A DNA stretch of 64,000 nt from Tateyamaria sp947503385 (GCF_051195235.1 NZ_JBNFZM010000011.1:1-64000), one strand, 5' to 3'. Counted from the first letter of the stretch, positions 52,707-61,929 are shown. The notes: generated by a model from the letters alone, not told the origin. Made by a program: numbers and translations.

Positions 52707-53359
52707 CCCTCAGACTTGTGATCTTTGATATGGATGGAACATTGGTCGACAGTCAGGCCGATATCCTGTCCTGCATGGCCCAGGCTTTTGCGGCGCAGGG
52801 TCTCGCCACGCCGCCGCGCGGGGCGGTTCTGGGGATTGTCGGGCTGTCTTTGCCACAGGCCATGTACCGGCTCGCGCCGCAAGCGGATCAATCGCGGCTG
52901 GTGCAGGATTACAAGGCGGCATTTGCGGCCCAGCGGTTGGCCAAAACGCACAGGTCTGTCCTGTATCCCGGTGCACTTCAGGCCGTTGCGAGCCTGCACG
53001 GCGAACCGGACATCCTGCTGGCCGTGGCGACGGGCAAATCACGCCGGGGATTGGACGCGCTGTTGGCAGAGCATGACATGACCTCTTATTTCGTGAGCAC
53101 ACAGGTGGCGGACACTCATCCGTCCAAACCGCACCCGTCGATGATCCTGACTGCGCTGGCGGACACCGGGGTGGACGCGGCGGATGCGGTGATGGTGGGG
53201 GACACGACTTATGACCGCGACATGGCGCAGTCTGCGGGCGTGTCCTTTGTCGGCGTGACTTGGGGCTATCACGATGCAGCAACGCTTGGGGATCGGGTCA
53301 TCCACGATTTCGGGGCGCTCCGCCCCGCGTTGGCGCATGTTTGGAGAGAGACGGCATGA
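52703..53359 (+). CDS. HAD-family hydrolase
   Basis: A 218-residue phosphatase-like HAD protein: motif I FDMDGTLVDSQ (nucleophile Asp9, Asp11), motif II VATGKSRRG, motif III KPHPSM and motif IV VMVGDTTYDRDMA. The cap is helical, as in phosphoglycolate phosphatases. Substrate unknown. GTG start coupled to rluC; its stop overlaps the ATP12 gene. Confidence 0.9.
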   Translation: MTLRLVIFDMDGTLVDSQADILSCMAQAFAAQGLATPPRGAVLGIVGLSLPQAMYRLAPQADQSRLVQDYKAAFAAQRLAKTHRSVLYPGALQAVASLHGEPDILLAVATGKSRRGLDALLAEHDMTSYFVSTQVADTHPSKPHPSMILTALADTGVDAADAVMVGDTTYDRDMAQSAGVSFVGVTWGYHDAATLGDRVIHDFGALRPALAHVWRETA

Positions 53360-54075
53360 GCGAATGGAAGCAAAAACGGTTCTGGACCAATGCCGAGGCT
53401 GTCGCGGATGGCAGCGGTTGGACGATCGAACTGGATGGCCGCCGGGTCAAGACACCGGCCAAGGCCGCATTGCACCTGCCGACGCAAAGTCTGGCACAGG
53501 CCATTGCAGCCGAGTGGGCCGCGCAAGAGGACGTGGTGGACCCGCTGTCGATGCCGTTCACCCGCAGCGCGAACGCGGCCATCGACAAGGTGGCGATCCA
53601 GAAGGCCGAAGTGGCGGATATGCTGGCCGCTTATGGCGACGCGGACTTGTTGTGTTACCGGGCCGATCAACCCAAGGAATTGGTCGACAGGCAAGCGGCG
53701 GTCTGGGACGCGTATCTGAATTGGGCTGCCGAAAACCTCGGTGCGCGGTTGGCGCCGCGTACCGGTTTGATGCACGAATCACAGGATCCTGCGGCCCTTA
53801 CCATCCTGAGCGAGACAACCCACGCCATGTCTCCATTCGCGCTTGCGGCCTTTCACGATCTTGTCAGCTTGTCAGGATCATGGGTTCTGGGTTTTGCCGC
53901 TGCCAAAGACATGACCACCCTGCCCGAGATTTGGGCTGCTTCCCGCTTGGATGAGATATGGCAGGCCGAGCAGTGGGGTGACGATGAGGAGGCGCTGGAG
54001 CTCGCAAAACTCCGTGAAACAGCGTTTTTCCATGCAAAATCGTTCTGGAACGCTGCTGAAGGCGACGTAGCGTAA
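53356..54075 (+). CDS. ATP12-family chaperone for F1-ATPase assembly
   Basis: A 239-residue ATP12 homologue. KRFWTNAEAVADGSGWTIEL at the N-terminus and the long helical rest with SPFALAAFHDLVSLSGSWVLG are characteristic. In mitochondria ATP12 binds the alpha subunit of F1; its role in alphaproteobacteria is presumed similar. The ATG at 53356 overlaps the HAD stop. Confidence 0.9.
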   Translation: MSEWKQKRFWTNAEAVADGSGWTIELDGRRVKTPAKAALHLPTQSLAQAIAAEWAAQEDVVDPLSMPFTRSANAAIDKVAIQKAEVADMLAAYGDADLLCYRADQPKELVDRQAAVWDAYLNWAAENLGARLAPRTGLMHESQDPAALTILSETTHAMSPFALAAFHDLVSLSGSWVLGFAAAKDMTTLPEIWAASRLDEIWQAEQWGDDEEALELAKLRETAFFHAKSFWNAAEGDVA

Positions 54076-54273
54076 ACCGCCGTGCACGTAACGGGCGAGT
54101 GCTTAGAAATGCATCAATTTCACCCGACCTACCCTTGACCTTACAGGGCGATTCTGGACAGACTGCCGCACACTCGGAGAAACAGATGTCCGGGATCACC
54201 TCCGGCTGCGCTTGATGAACAGGCATGGCCGGGACCTCCACCCAACGCGGTGGGAAATCAGGAAGAGGTAAAA

Positions 54274-55290
54274 ATGAAAAAATCCGTATTCTTTGGCGCG
54301 CTCGCCTTTACCGGCATGGCTGCCGGTGTAGCGGCTGCTGGCACGCTGGATGACGTGAAAGCGCGCGGCAAGCTGAACTGCGGCGTGACAACCGGTCTGG
54401 TTGGTTTCGCGGCCCCCGACGCCAATGGCGAATGGGAAGGTTTCGACGTGGCCGTGTGCCGCGCCGTTGCAGCGGCAGTGCTTGGCGATGGCAGCGCGGT
54501 AGAATTCGTGCCCACAACCGGCAAAACACGCTTCACCGCTCTGGCGTCCGGCGAAATCGACATGCTGGCCCGGAACACCACATGGACCTTCAGCCGTGAC
54601 GTCGACCTCAAGTTCGAATTTGTCGGCATCAACTACTATGACGGCCAAGGCTTTATGGTGCCCAAAGAGCTGGGCGTGTCGTCGGCCAAGGAACTGGACG
54701 GCGCAACCGTCTGCATCCAGACCGGCACCACCACCGAGCTGAACCTGGCGGACTTCTTCCGCTCGAACAACATCAGCTACGAGCCGGTTCCGATCGAAAC
54801 CAACGCCGAAGCGCAGCAGCAGTACCTTGCCGGTGCCTGTGACGTGTACACCACCGACGCATCGGGTCTGGCCGCCACACGTGCCACATTCGAAGCACCC
54901 GGTGACCACGTTGTTCTGCCCGAAATCATCTCCAAAGAGCCGCTTGGCCCGCTTGTGCGCCATGGCGACCACGAATGGGGTGACGTCGTGCGCTGGACGC
55001 TGAACGCACTGATCGCAGCCGAAGAGCTGGGCGTCACATCGGTCAACATGGCTGAGATGGCAGCCGGCACCAACAACCCGGAAATCAACCGTCTGCTGGG
55101 CACCGAAGGTACCCTGGGCGAGATGCTGGGTCTGGACGCCGACTGGGCCAAGAATGCCCTGTCCGTCAGCGGCAACTATGGCGAAGTCTTCGAAGCCAAT
55201 ATCGGTGAGGCAACGTCCATCGGTCTGGCACGCGGCCTGAACGCACAGTGGACAGACGGCGGCCTGCTCTACGCACCGCCCTTCCGCTAA
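54274..55290 (+). CDS. aapJ: Polar amino acid ABC transporter, substrate-binding protein (AapJ/BztA)
   Basis: A 338-residue periplasmic binding protein of the general L-amino acid system, which in Rhodobacter (BztA) takes glutamate, glutamine, aspartate and asparagine. It has a signal peptide ending near AAAGT, then TLDDVKARGKLNCGVTTGLV and the domain with CRAVAAAVLGDGSAVEFVPT and ARNTTWTFSRDVDLKFEFVG. Start at 54274 follows GGAAGAGG. A strong hairpin after the stop precedes the permease genes. Named aapJ here; bztA is the synonym. Confidence 0.95.
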   Translation: MKKSVFFGALAFTGMAAGVAAAGTLDDVKARGKLNCGVTTGLVGFAAPDANGEWEGFDVAVCRAVAAAVLGDGSAVEFVPTTGKTRFTALASGEIDMLARNTTWTFSRDVDLKFEFVGINYYDGQGFMVPKELGVSSAKELDGATVCIQTGTTTELNLADFFRSNNISYEPVPIETNAEAQQQYLAGACDVYTTDASGLAATRATFEAPGDHVVLPEIISKEPLGPLVRHGDHEWGDVVRWTLNALIAAEELGVTSVNMAEMAAGTNNPEINRLLGTEGTLGEMLGLDADWAKNALSVSGNYGEVFEANIGEATSIGLARGLNAQWTDGGLLYAPPFR

Positions 55291-55301
55291 GATACCAAGC
55301 C

Positions 55302-55331
55302 AAGGGGCGCAGGATCAAACCTGCGCCCCTT
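55302..55331 (+). terminator. Intercistronic hairpin between aapJ and aapQ
   Basis: A perfect 12-bp inverted repeat, AAGGGGCGCAGG and its complement, with a six-base loop and no U-run. As after rhaS, such a hairpin would stabilise the upstream binding-protein mRNA or stop most polymerases. Confidence 0.75.
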
Positions 55332-55458
55332 GCGCATCTGGGGCACGGATCGCTGAAAACAGCGGCATGATTGCCCAAGCTGCAGCCAATTTGAAAACGC
55401 CGGGCCGTGCGCACAAAGCGCCACAAAAAACAAACCGGCAGCACGGGGATCCTCTGAT

Positions 55459-56673
55459 ATGACTACGATAACCGACCCGCCGCAGGGTGCGTTCCGCCTG
55501 TCGATGCTGATCAACGACACGCGATACCGGTCCTATACGTTCCAGTTTATCGCGCTGATCGTTTTGATCGCGTCGGCCGCGTTCCTGATGAGCAACCTGT
55601 TCGCCAACCTTTCGGCGGCCGGGCTCAATATCTCGTACGAATTCTTACGGTCGCCTGCGGGCTATGATATCAACCAGACCCTCGTGGAATACACCAGCCA
55701 GTCCACCAACGCGCGCGCCGCTCTTGTGGGCATCCTGAACACGTTGCTCGTGGCCTTTCTGGCCTGCGTGACCGCGACCGTTTTCGGTGTCATCGCCGGG
55801 GTGCTGCGCCTGTCCAACAACTGGCTCGTGTCCAAGCTGATGTCCTTTTATGTGGAAATTTTCCGCAACATCCCTGTGCTGATCTGGATCATCATCATCT
55901 TCACGATCATGATCGCGGTGCTGCCCGGACCGCGGGCGTTCCGCGGGGATGACCCGGCGGCGAGCATGGTGTTCGATGCCATCGCCTTTACCAATCGCGG
56001 CGTCTATATCCCCGCACCCGTCTGGGGACCCGGTTCGCTGGTGGTCGTTGGCGCGTTTCTTTTGTCGATCGTGGGTGTGTTCGCCTACCGCCGTTACGCG
56101 ACAAAGCTGCTTTATGACACTGGCCGCCTCTTGCCGATGGGCTGGCCCAGCCTCGCCATTCTGTTCGTGCCGACGCTGTTGGTCTATTTCGCCCTCGGGA
56201 TGCCGATTGGGCTGGAATACCCCGAACTCAAGGGCTTTAACTTTTCCGGCGGGATCAAGGTCGGCGGGCCGCTCATCGCGCTGTGGTTTGCGCTGTCGAT
56301 CTACACCGGCGCCTTCATCGCTGAAAACGTCCGCGCTGGCATTCAGGCCATTTCTAAAGGCCAGACCGAAGCGGCTGGTGCTCTGGGTCTGCGTTCGGGC
56401 CGGATCATGAACCTCGTGGTTCTGCCACAGGCGCTGCGGGTCATTATCCCACCGCTGATTTCGCAGTATCTCAACATCACCAAGAACTCGTCACTCGCCA
56501 TTGCGGTTGGTTATGCCGATGTCACGGCCACGCTGGGGGGCATTACGCTGAACCAGACGGGCCGCGCCATCGAATGCGTTTTGCTGCTGATGTTGTTCTA
56601 TCTGACGATCTCGCTGTCCATTTCGGCCATCATGAACGTCTACAACAATTCCGTTAAGCTGAAGGAGCGCTGA
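55459..56673 (+). CDS. aapQ: Polar amino acid ABC transporter permease AapQ
   Basis: A 404-residue inner-membrane permease with about eight helices and the coupling motif EAAGALGLRSGRIMNLVVLP. It has the long N-terminal insertion typical of AapQ/BztB compared with HisQ. It comes after the aapJ hairpin and is followed by aapM with a single-base gap. Confidence 0.94.
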   Translation: MTTITDPPQGAFRLSMLINDTRYRSYTFQFIALIVLIASAAFLMSNLFANLSAAGLNISYEFLRSPAGYDINQTLVEYTSQSTNARAALVGILNTLLVAFLACVTATVFGVIAGVLRLSNNWLVSKLMSFYVEIFRNIPVLIWIIIIFTIMIAVLPGPRAFRGDDPAASMVFDAIAFTNRGVYIPAPVWGPGSLVVVGAFLLSIVGVFAYRRYATKLLYDTGRLLPMGWPSLAILFVPTLLVYFALGMPIGLEYPELKGFNFSGGIKVGGPLIALWFALSIYTGAFIAENVRAGIQAISKGQTEAAGALGLRSGRIMNLVVLPQALRVIIPPLISQYLNITKNSSLAIAVGYADVTATLGGITLNQTGRAIECVLLLMLFYLTISLSISAIMNVYNNSVKLKER

Positions 56674-56674
56674 G

Positions 56675-57973
56675 ATGTCTGATACACACGCCCACTCAGT
56701 CGCGTTTGTCCGCACCGAACAGGTGCCACCCTCGCCACCGCCCTTCACCACGTCCGGCCCGATCAAATGGTCGCGCGACAACCTGTTTTCAACCCCGTTC
56801 TACACGGTGCTGACCATCGCAGCGGTCTATGTGATCTACCTGATCCTTGGAAACACCCTGCCATGGATATTCAACGGAGTGTGGGGCACATCCAGCCTCG
56901 CCGAATGCCGCGAAGTGCTCGATGGTGTGTCGGGTGGCTGCTTCTCCGTGCTGACGGAACGCTGGAATCAACTGCTCTTTGGGTTCAAATACCCGCCGGA
57001 TCAGTATTGGCGGCCCGGACTGACATTCGTGCTGTTCTTTGCAGCGGCAGCCCCGGTGTTGTTCTTCCGCTTGCCGCGACAGCTGCTGCTCTTTACGGCG
57101 GTGTTCCCGTTTCTCGCCTATTATCTGATCTGGGGCGGCACGATCCTGACGCCGATCCTCGCCATGGTGGGCTTTGCCGCAGGTTACATGGTCTACCAGC
57201 GCTTCGTCGCCGGCAGCTTTGCAGCAGGGTTCTTTGGCGGGATCGCCGCGGCCTTTGTGGTCTGGATCATCGGCGGGATGCTGATCCCCGACAGCGCAAA
57301 CGAAAACGCGCTCCTGAGCGCTGTGCCTTCGCGCGATTTGGGGGGCTTCATGCTCAACATGATGCTTGGCGTGGCGTGTGTGTCGCTGTCCGTGCCATTG
57401 GGTATTGCGCTGGCGCTTGGGCGCCAGTCGGACATGCCGCTGATCAAGTGGATCTGCGTGATCTTCATCGAATTCATTCGCGGCGTGCCGCTGATCACCC
57501 TGCTGTTCGTGGCATCGGTGATGCTGGCGTATTTCTTCCCGCCCAACACAACGACTGACTTGTTTCTGCGGGTCGTGATCATGATCACCATGTTCTCGTC
57601 GGCCTATATCGCCGAAGTGATCCGGGGCGGCCTCGCCGCCCTGCCACGCGGGCAATATGAGGCGGCAGACAGCCTTGGGCTGGACTACGCTCAGGCCATG
57701 CGCCTGATCATCTTGCCGCAAGCGCTCAAGATCTCGATCCCCGGCATCGTGAACGTCGCTGTGGGTCTCTTCAAGGACACCACGCTTGTCTCGGTCATCT
57801 CGATGTTTGACCTTCTTGGCATGATCCGCGGACCTATCCTTGCTTCGACGGAATGGAACGGCGTGTACTGGGAGCTTTTGGGCTTCGCCGCACTGCTCTT
57901 CTTCGTCGTCTGCTACGGCATCTCGCAATACTCGCAGTGGCTCGAACGCCAGCTTGCGACCGATCACCGCTAA
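56675..57973 (+). CDS. aapM: Polar amino acid ABC transporter permease AapM
   Basis: A 432-residue permease, partner of AapQ. The coupling motif YEAADSLGLDYAQAMRLIIL and the large N-terminal half with several additional helices are typical of AapM/BztC. Confidence 0.94.
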   Translation: MSDTHAHSVAFVRTEQVPPSPPPFTTSGPIKWSRDNLFSTPFYTVLTIAAVYVIYLILGNTLPWIFNGVWGTSSLAECREVLDGVSGGCFSVLTERWNQLLFGFKYPPDQYWRPGLTFVLFFAAAAPVLFFRLPRQLLLFTAVFPFLAYYLIWGGTILTPILAMVGFAAGYMVYQRFVAGSFAAGFFGGIAAAFVVWIIGGMLIPDSANENALLSAVPSRDLGGFMLNMMLGVACVSLSVPLGIALALGRQSDMPLIKWICVIFIEFIRGVPLITLLFVASVMLAYFFPPNTTTDLFLRVVIMITMFSSAYIAEVIRGGLAALPRGQYEAADSLGLDYAQAMRLIILPQALKISIPGIVNVAVGLFKDTTLVSVISMFDLLGMIRGPILASTEWNGVYWELLGFAALLFFVVCYGISQYSQWLERQLATDHR

Positions 57974-58021
57974 GGACGACGACCGACAGGTCGCACAGCG
58001 GTAGGGTAAAGGAAAAGTACA

Positions 58022-58789
58022 ATGACTGAACAAGCTCAAATGCAAGTCTCGAACGAGGTCGCAATCTCGATAGAGAACATGAACAAGTGGTACGGCACAT
58101 TCCATGTGCTGCGGGATATCGATCTGACGGTCTATCAGGGCGAGCGGATCGTGATTGCGGGCCCGTCCGGGTCCGGAAAATCCACGCTGATCCGCTGCAT
58201 CAACGCGCTGGAAGAACACCAGCAGGGCAAGATCACCGTGGATGGCACCTTGCTGTCGTCGGACGTCAAAAACATCGACAAGATCCGGTCCGAGGTTGGC
58301 ATGTGCTTTCAGCACTTCAACCTCTTTCCCCACCTGTCGATCCTCGAAAACTGCACGCTGGCCCCGATCTGGGTGCGCAAGACGCCCAAGAAAGAAGCCG
58401 AAGAGATCGCGATGCACTTTTTGGAAAAGGTGAAGATTCCGGATCAGGCCGACAAATACCCCGGGCAGCTTTCCGGTGGGCAACAACAGCGTGTGGCGAT
58501 CGCCCGCTCGCTGTGTATGCGCCCGCGCATCATGCTCTTTGACGAACCCACATCCGCGCTCGATCCCGAAATGATCAAAGAGGTGCTCGACACCATGGTC
58601 GAACTGGCCGAAGAGGGCATGACCATGCTCTGCGTCACACATGAGATGGGCTTTGCCCGTCAGGTGGCCAACCGCGTGATTTTCATGGATGAAGGCCAGA
58701 TCGTCGAACAGAACGAACCCGAAGAGTTCTTCAACAATCCGCAATCCCCCCGGACCCAGCTGTTCCTCAGCCAAATCCTCGGACATTGA
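58022..58789 (+). CDS. aapP: Polar amino acid ABC transporter ATPase AapP
   Basis: A 255-residue ATPase: Walker A GPSGSGKSTLIRCI, Q loop CFQHFNLFPHLSILEN, signature LSGGQQQRVAIARSL, Walker B IMLFDEPTSALDPE and the switch histidine in VTHEMGFAR. It powers AapJQM. It is the last gene of the operon. Confidence 0.96.
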   Translation: MTEQAQMQVSNEVAISIENMNKWYGTFHVLRDIDLTVYQGERIVIAGPSGSGKSTLIRCINALEEHQQGKITVDGTLLSSDVKNIDKIRSEVGMCFQHFNLFPHLSILENCTLAPIWVRKTPKKEAEEIAMHFLEKVKIPDQADKYPGQLSGGQQQRVAIARSLCMRPRIMLFDEPTSALDPEMIKEVLDTMVELAEEGMTMLCVTHEMGFARQVANRVIFMDEGQIVEQNEPEEFFNNPQSPRTQLFLSQILGH

Positions 58790-58793
58790 TCCA

Positions 58794-58820
58794 GGGGGGG
58801 GCAATCATTGCCCACCCTAC
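58794..58820. repeat. REP-like hairpin after aapP
   Basis: A short palindrome with GGGCAAT/ATTGCCC arms around a single C, inside GGGGGGGGC...CACCCTAC. On the other strand it begins GTAGGGTGGGC, like the palindrome between tctC and tctA. Four bases after the aapP stop. Confidence 0.6.
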
Positions 58821-58886
58821 GGCACCACATGGGGGACGCGCCGAAACACCGTTGCGTCCCTTTTGCCATCTGCCGCGTTTCTTCTG

Positions 58887-58924
58887 ACCAAAAATACCAC
58901 GGGGGTTTGGGGGCAGAGCCCCCA
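58887..58924. repeat. Dispersed-type intergenic sequence with G-rich hairpin
   Basis: A stretch starting ACCAAAAATACCACGGGGG and ending in the perfect palindrome TGGGGGC-AGA-GCCCCCA (58908-58924). I recall close relatives of this string in other roseobacter intergenic regions; only one copy is in this window. Possibly also a terminator for aapP and the convergent sixA. Confidence 0.5.
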
Positions 58925-58986
58925 TTCAGCAGATGAATCGCGTCGCCGTCAGGCGTCCTTTTGGTCACGGGCCGGATGCAAAAGGG

Positions 58987-59487
58987 TCAGGTCTGCCCCA
59001 AGATCTCACGCGGGATCGCAAAGTCCATGACAACGCCCGCACCCCATCTGACAGATTTCCAGTCTTCCACATCCCAGCGGATCACCGTTGTCGCACCTGT
59101 CGGGTAGTCGGCAAAGCGGGCGTGGCGCGGTGCCTGTTTGACAAGCCGTGCGGCAAATTCTGCGATGCCCGGATTATGTCCCAGCATTAGAACTGCGGAT
59201 GCGGTCTGCGCGTTCAGGACTGAAGCCATCGCCTCGGGTCCCGCGTGATACAACGCGCGTGTGTAGGACACTGGACAGGTCAGTCCGAGGCCTACAAAGG
59301 TTTGCCCGGTTCGCGTGGCAGTTGAACTGACGGCAACGTCCGGTCGGTATGTATGTGCCCGCATCCAGTCCCCCATAGCCCGCGCCGAGGCGCGGCCGCG
59401 ATTGTTCAGCGGTCTGTCGTGATCCACGAGGTCAGGCGCGTCCCAACTGGACTTTGCGTGCCGCATCAGGATCAGCGTCCGGCTCAC
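58987..59487 (-). CDS. SixA-like histidine phosphatase
   Basis: A 166-residue phosphatase of the SixA branch of the histidine acid phosphatases. The catalytic RHG-type triad is RHAKSSWDAPDL (Arg8-His9) and the second histidine LMLGHNPGIAEFA. It removes phosphate from phospho-histidine or small phosphoesters. It overlaps the upstream 4Fe-4S gene by 4 bp. Confidence 0.9.
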   Translation of the reverse strand: MSRTLILMRHAKSSWDAPDLVDHDRPLNNRGRASARAMGDWMRAHTYRPDVAVSSTATRTGQTFVGLGLTCPVSYTRALYHAGPEAMASVLNAQTASAVLMLGHNPGIAEFAARLVKQAPRHARFADYPTGATTVIRWDVEDWKSVRWGAGVVMDFAIPREILGQT

Positions 59488-60098
59488 CCTAAAAACGCCT
59501 TCATGTGAAAGGCTGACTGGGCGATGTTCCTGTCAAAGGTCTGTGACACCGGACAGGCACGGCGCACAGCGCAACCGCGGTCCATGCAGTCCTGCCCTTC
59601 GTCCTGTTTCAGATATGCCTTGCAGATCGGCACGTCGTAGGGCTGTGCGGCACCAAGCGCACCAACGGGGCAGGCGTTGATGCAGGGACGGTCCGCACAG
59701 GTGTCGCACGGTGACGCCCTGGGTCGGTGCACCTCAAAGGGTGCCGCGAACTCCAGCGCGCCCCGGATGGAAATCATCAGCCCTGCGGTGTCATGGACCA
59801 TCATGCCCGTTGGGCTTTGCCAGAACCGCCCCGTGGCCAATGCCCATGCAATGAACGGCGCGTAGGGTGGCCCGTCAGATGGATAGCTTTCCTGCGCGCC
59901 AAAAACCTCCGCCACCTTGCCAATCACCCGCTTGGACCAGCGATCGACAGGATCGGGCGCACCGTCCCGTGCCTCAGCCGTGTGGCAAAATACGGACCAC
60001 CATACCGCATCGGTGCCAAGCAGCGCGCGCCGTCCATCGACCCCCATCACGAACAGCCCGTGCGGCGCAACAGCCGCCTCCAGCGCGGCGAGGGTCAT
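59484..60098 (-). CDS. 4Fe-4S dicluster-type ferredoxin-like protein
   Basis: A 204-residue protein whose C-terminal part contains CDTCADRPCINACPVGAL and, further on, CMDRGCAVRRACPVS, cysteine patterns for two iron-sulfur clusters. The N-terminal ~125 residues have no recognised domain but include GPPYAPFIAWALATGR and VHDTAGLMISIRGAL. It is reminiscent of QueG-like proteins but lacks the cobalamin domain. Overlaps the neighbours on both sides by 4 bp. Confidence 0.8.
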   Translation of the reverse strand: MTLAALEAAVAPHGLFVMGVDGRRALLGTDAVWWSVFCHTAEARDGAPDPVDRWSKRVIGKVAEVFGAQESYPSDGPPYAPFIAWALATGRFWQSPTGMMVHDTAGLMISIRGALEFAAPFEVHRPRASPCDTCADRPCINACPVGALGAAQPYDVPICKAYLKQDEGQDCMDRGCAVRRACPVSQTFDRNIAQSAFHMKAFLG

Positions 60099-60889
60099 TT
60101 TCGGGCAAAAGGCAGGGCCAGTGACCAGCCCAGCTTGGATGGACGGTCATCCTGCCATTCCAGCCCGACCTCCATATCGTCGTGCCCGGCCGCGGGTTGC
60201 GGAATATAGGTGCCGAACATGCGGTCCCAGATCGACAGGGCAAACCCGTAGTTGCTGTCATGCTCGTGCCGATGCACCGAGTGGTGCACACGGTGCATGT
60301 CCGGTGTAACCATCACGCGCCTGACAACAGCATCCAGCCCGAGGGGCAATCGGATATTTGCGTGGTTGAACATGGCGGTGCCATTCAGAATGATCTCGAA
60401 CAGGATAACGGCCAACGCGGCTGGCCCCAAAAGGTACACCGCCCCGATCTTGATCAGCATGGACAACGCAATCTCGACCGGGTGAAACCGGATGGCGGTT
60501 GTCACATCCATGTCCATATCGGCATGATGCACCCGGTGCAAACGCCAGAGCAGCGGCACCTTGTGCGTGATCAGATGTTGCGCCCAGATGATGAAGTCCA
60601 GGATCAGAATGGCGGCGATCACCTCGATCCAAAAGGGCAGGGTGAGCGCATTGAACAGCCCCCAACCTTGCGCCGTCGCATGTGCCGCTGCACCCACCGC
60701 CAGCAGCGGCAGACCAAAGGACATCAGCCGCAGCAGCACCGTGTTGGCGATGGTGATACCCCAATTGGTGACCCACCGCGTGCTGCGCGGCTGCGTGCGC
60801 TGGCGGCGCGGCAGCATTGCTTCTGTCATCGCAAACAGCACAAACAGGCCGATAAAGACGCCAAAGCGGATCAGGGTTTCATTTTCCAT
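60095..60889 (-). CDS. Sterol desaturase / fatty acid hydroxylase family protein
   Basis: A 264-residue membrane di-iron enzyme. Four to five helices and the histidine clusters HLITHKVPLLWRLHRVHH and HRVHHSVHRHEHDSNYGF supply the iron ligands. It hydroxylates or desaturates a lipid; the substrate is unknown. First gene of a three-gene leftward run with the 4Fe-4S protein and the SixA phosphatase. The ferredoxin-like protein could feed it electrons, which is inference. Confidence 0.9.
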   Translation of the reverse strand: MENETLIRFGVFIGLFVLFAMTEAMLPRRQRTQPRSTRWVTNWGITIANTVLLRLMSFGLPLLAVGAAAHATAQGWGLFNALTLPFWIEVIAAILILDFIIWAQHLITHKVPLLWRLHRVHHADMDMDVTTAIRFHPVEIALSMLIKIGAVYLLGPAALAVILFEIILNGTAMFNHANIRLPLGLDAVVRRVMVTPDMHRVHHSVHRHEHDSNYGFALSIWDRMFGTYIPQPAAGHDDMEVGLEWQDDRPSKLGWSLALPFARK

Positions 60890-60946
60890 GTGGCGAACTT
60901 ATCGCCGCCACCCACCAGAGCAATGCGGCGCAGGGACACGTTTGCG

Positions 60947-61810
60947 TTAGCGCGGGCGGATGATCGAACCGGCACCGTGATCGGTGAACAATTCCAGCAG
61001 ACATGCATTCGGGGCCCGCCCGTCAAGGATCACAACCGCGCGCACTCCGCTGGCAATGGCGTCAAGCGCGGTCTCCGTCTTGGGGATCATGCCACCCGCA
61101 ATTGTGCCGTCTTCGGTCAGGCTGCGGATCTGGTCGGCGGTGATCTCGGTGAGGACCTCGCCTGCGCCGTTCTTCACGCCCTCGACATCCGTGAGCAAGA
61201 GAAGGCGATCCGCCTTGAGCGCGCCCGCAATGGCACCGGCGGCTGTGTCGCCGTTGATGTTGAACGTCTCACCCTCTTGACCTGCACCCAGCGGGGCAAT
61301 GACTGGGATCATTGCGGTGTCAAAAAGCGTGTGCATGATGCTGGGGTCGATCTGTGCCGGTGTGCCGACAAGGCCAAGGGCCGGGTCGGTCTGATCACAT
61401 GTGATCAGGTTTGCATCCTTGCCCGACAGTCCCACTGCCTTGCCGCCCGCGCGGTTGATCGCCTGTACGATACGCTTGTTGACGATGCCGGACAGCACCA
61501 TTTCGACCACATCCATGGTCGCGGCGTCCGTGACCCGCTTGCCACCGACAAAATCGGATTTGATGTCGAGCCGTTTGAGCATGTCGTTAATCATCGGGCC
61601 ACCGCCGTGGACGATCACCGGGTTCACACCAACCTGCCGCATCAGAACAATGTCGCGGGCGAAGCTCTCCATTGCGTCGTCCGATCCCATGGCGTGGCCG
61701 CCAAGTTTGATCACGACTGTGGCACCAGTGTAGCGCTGCATGTAGGGCAGGGCCTGACTGAGGGTGCGGGCGGTGGCGATCCAATCGCGGTTCATGTCTT
61801 GGGTCTTCAT
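60947..61810 (-). CDS. argB: Acetylglutamate kinase
   Basis: A 287-residue amino-acid kinase for the second step of arginine synthesis. VVIKLGGHAMGSDDAM, NPVIVHGGGPMINDML, the substrate region NINGDTAAGAIAGALKADRL, and IAGGMIPKTETALDAI are all present. Start at the ATG at 61810. The upstream in-frame sequence belongs to a repeat and is not coding. Confidence 0.97.
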   Translation of the reverse strand: MKTQDMNRDWIATARTLSQALPYMQRYTGATVVIKLGGHAMGSDDAMESFARDIVLMRQVGVNPVIVHGGGPMINDMLKRLDIKSDFVGGKRVTDAATMDVVEMVLSGIVNKRIVQAINRAGGKAVGLSGKDANLITCDQTDPALGLVGTPAQIDPSIMHTLFDTAMIPVIAPLGAGQEGETFNINGDTAAGAIAGALKADRLLLLTDVEGVKNGAGEVLTEITADQIRSLTEDGTIAGGMIPKTETALDAIASGVRAVVILDGRAPNACLLELFTDHGAGSIIRPR

Positions 61811-61873
61811 CTGATCTGCTCGTCGTGTCGAGCGCTTATCCAGAATTGTGCGCTGACGCGCAAGACATGTCAT

Positions 61874-61910
61874 GACCCCCACCCTGGCCCTCCCCTTGGG
61901 GGAGGGGACC
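61874..61910. repeat. G/C-rich intergenic palindrome upstream of argB
   Basis: ACCCCCACCCTGGCCCTCCC followed by a self-complementary part, CCCTCCCC (61888-61895) with GGGGAGGG (61899-61906). This string resembles a class of repeats common between genes in alphaproteobacteria. It lies between engB and argB. Confidence 0.5.
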
Positions 61911-61929
61911 AAAGTGGCACGGTTGTTCT

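Noticed and set aside
54076..54273. A TTGACC at 54135-54140 as a -35 element for aapJ
   Set aside because: The matching -10 position reads ACAGAC, which is too poor to call a promoter with confidence.
56789..58804. A 671-codon open frame on the minus strand
   Set aside because: Antisense to aapM and aapP. It has no start signal or motif and is explained by codon bias.
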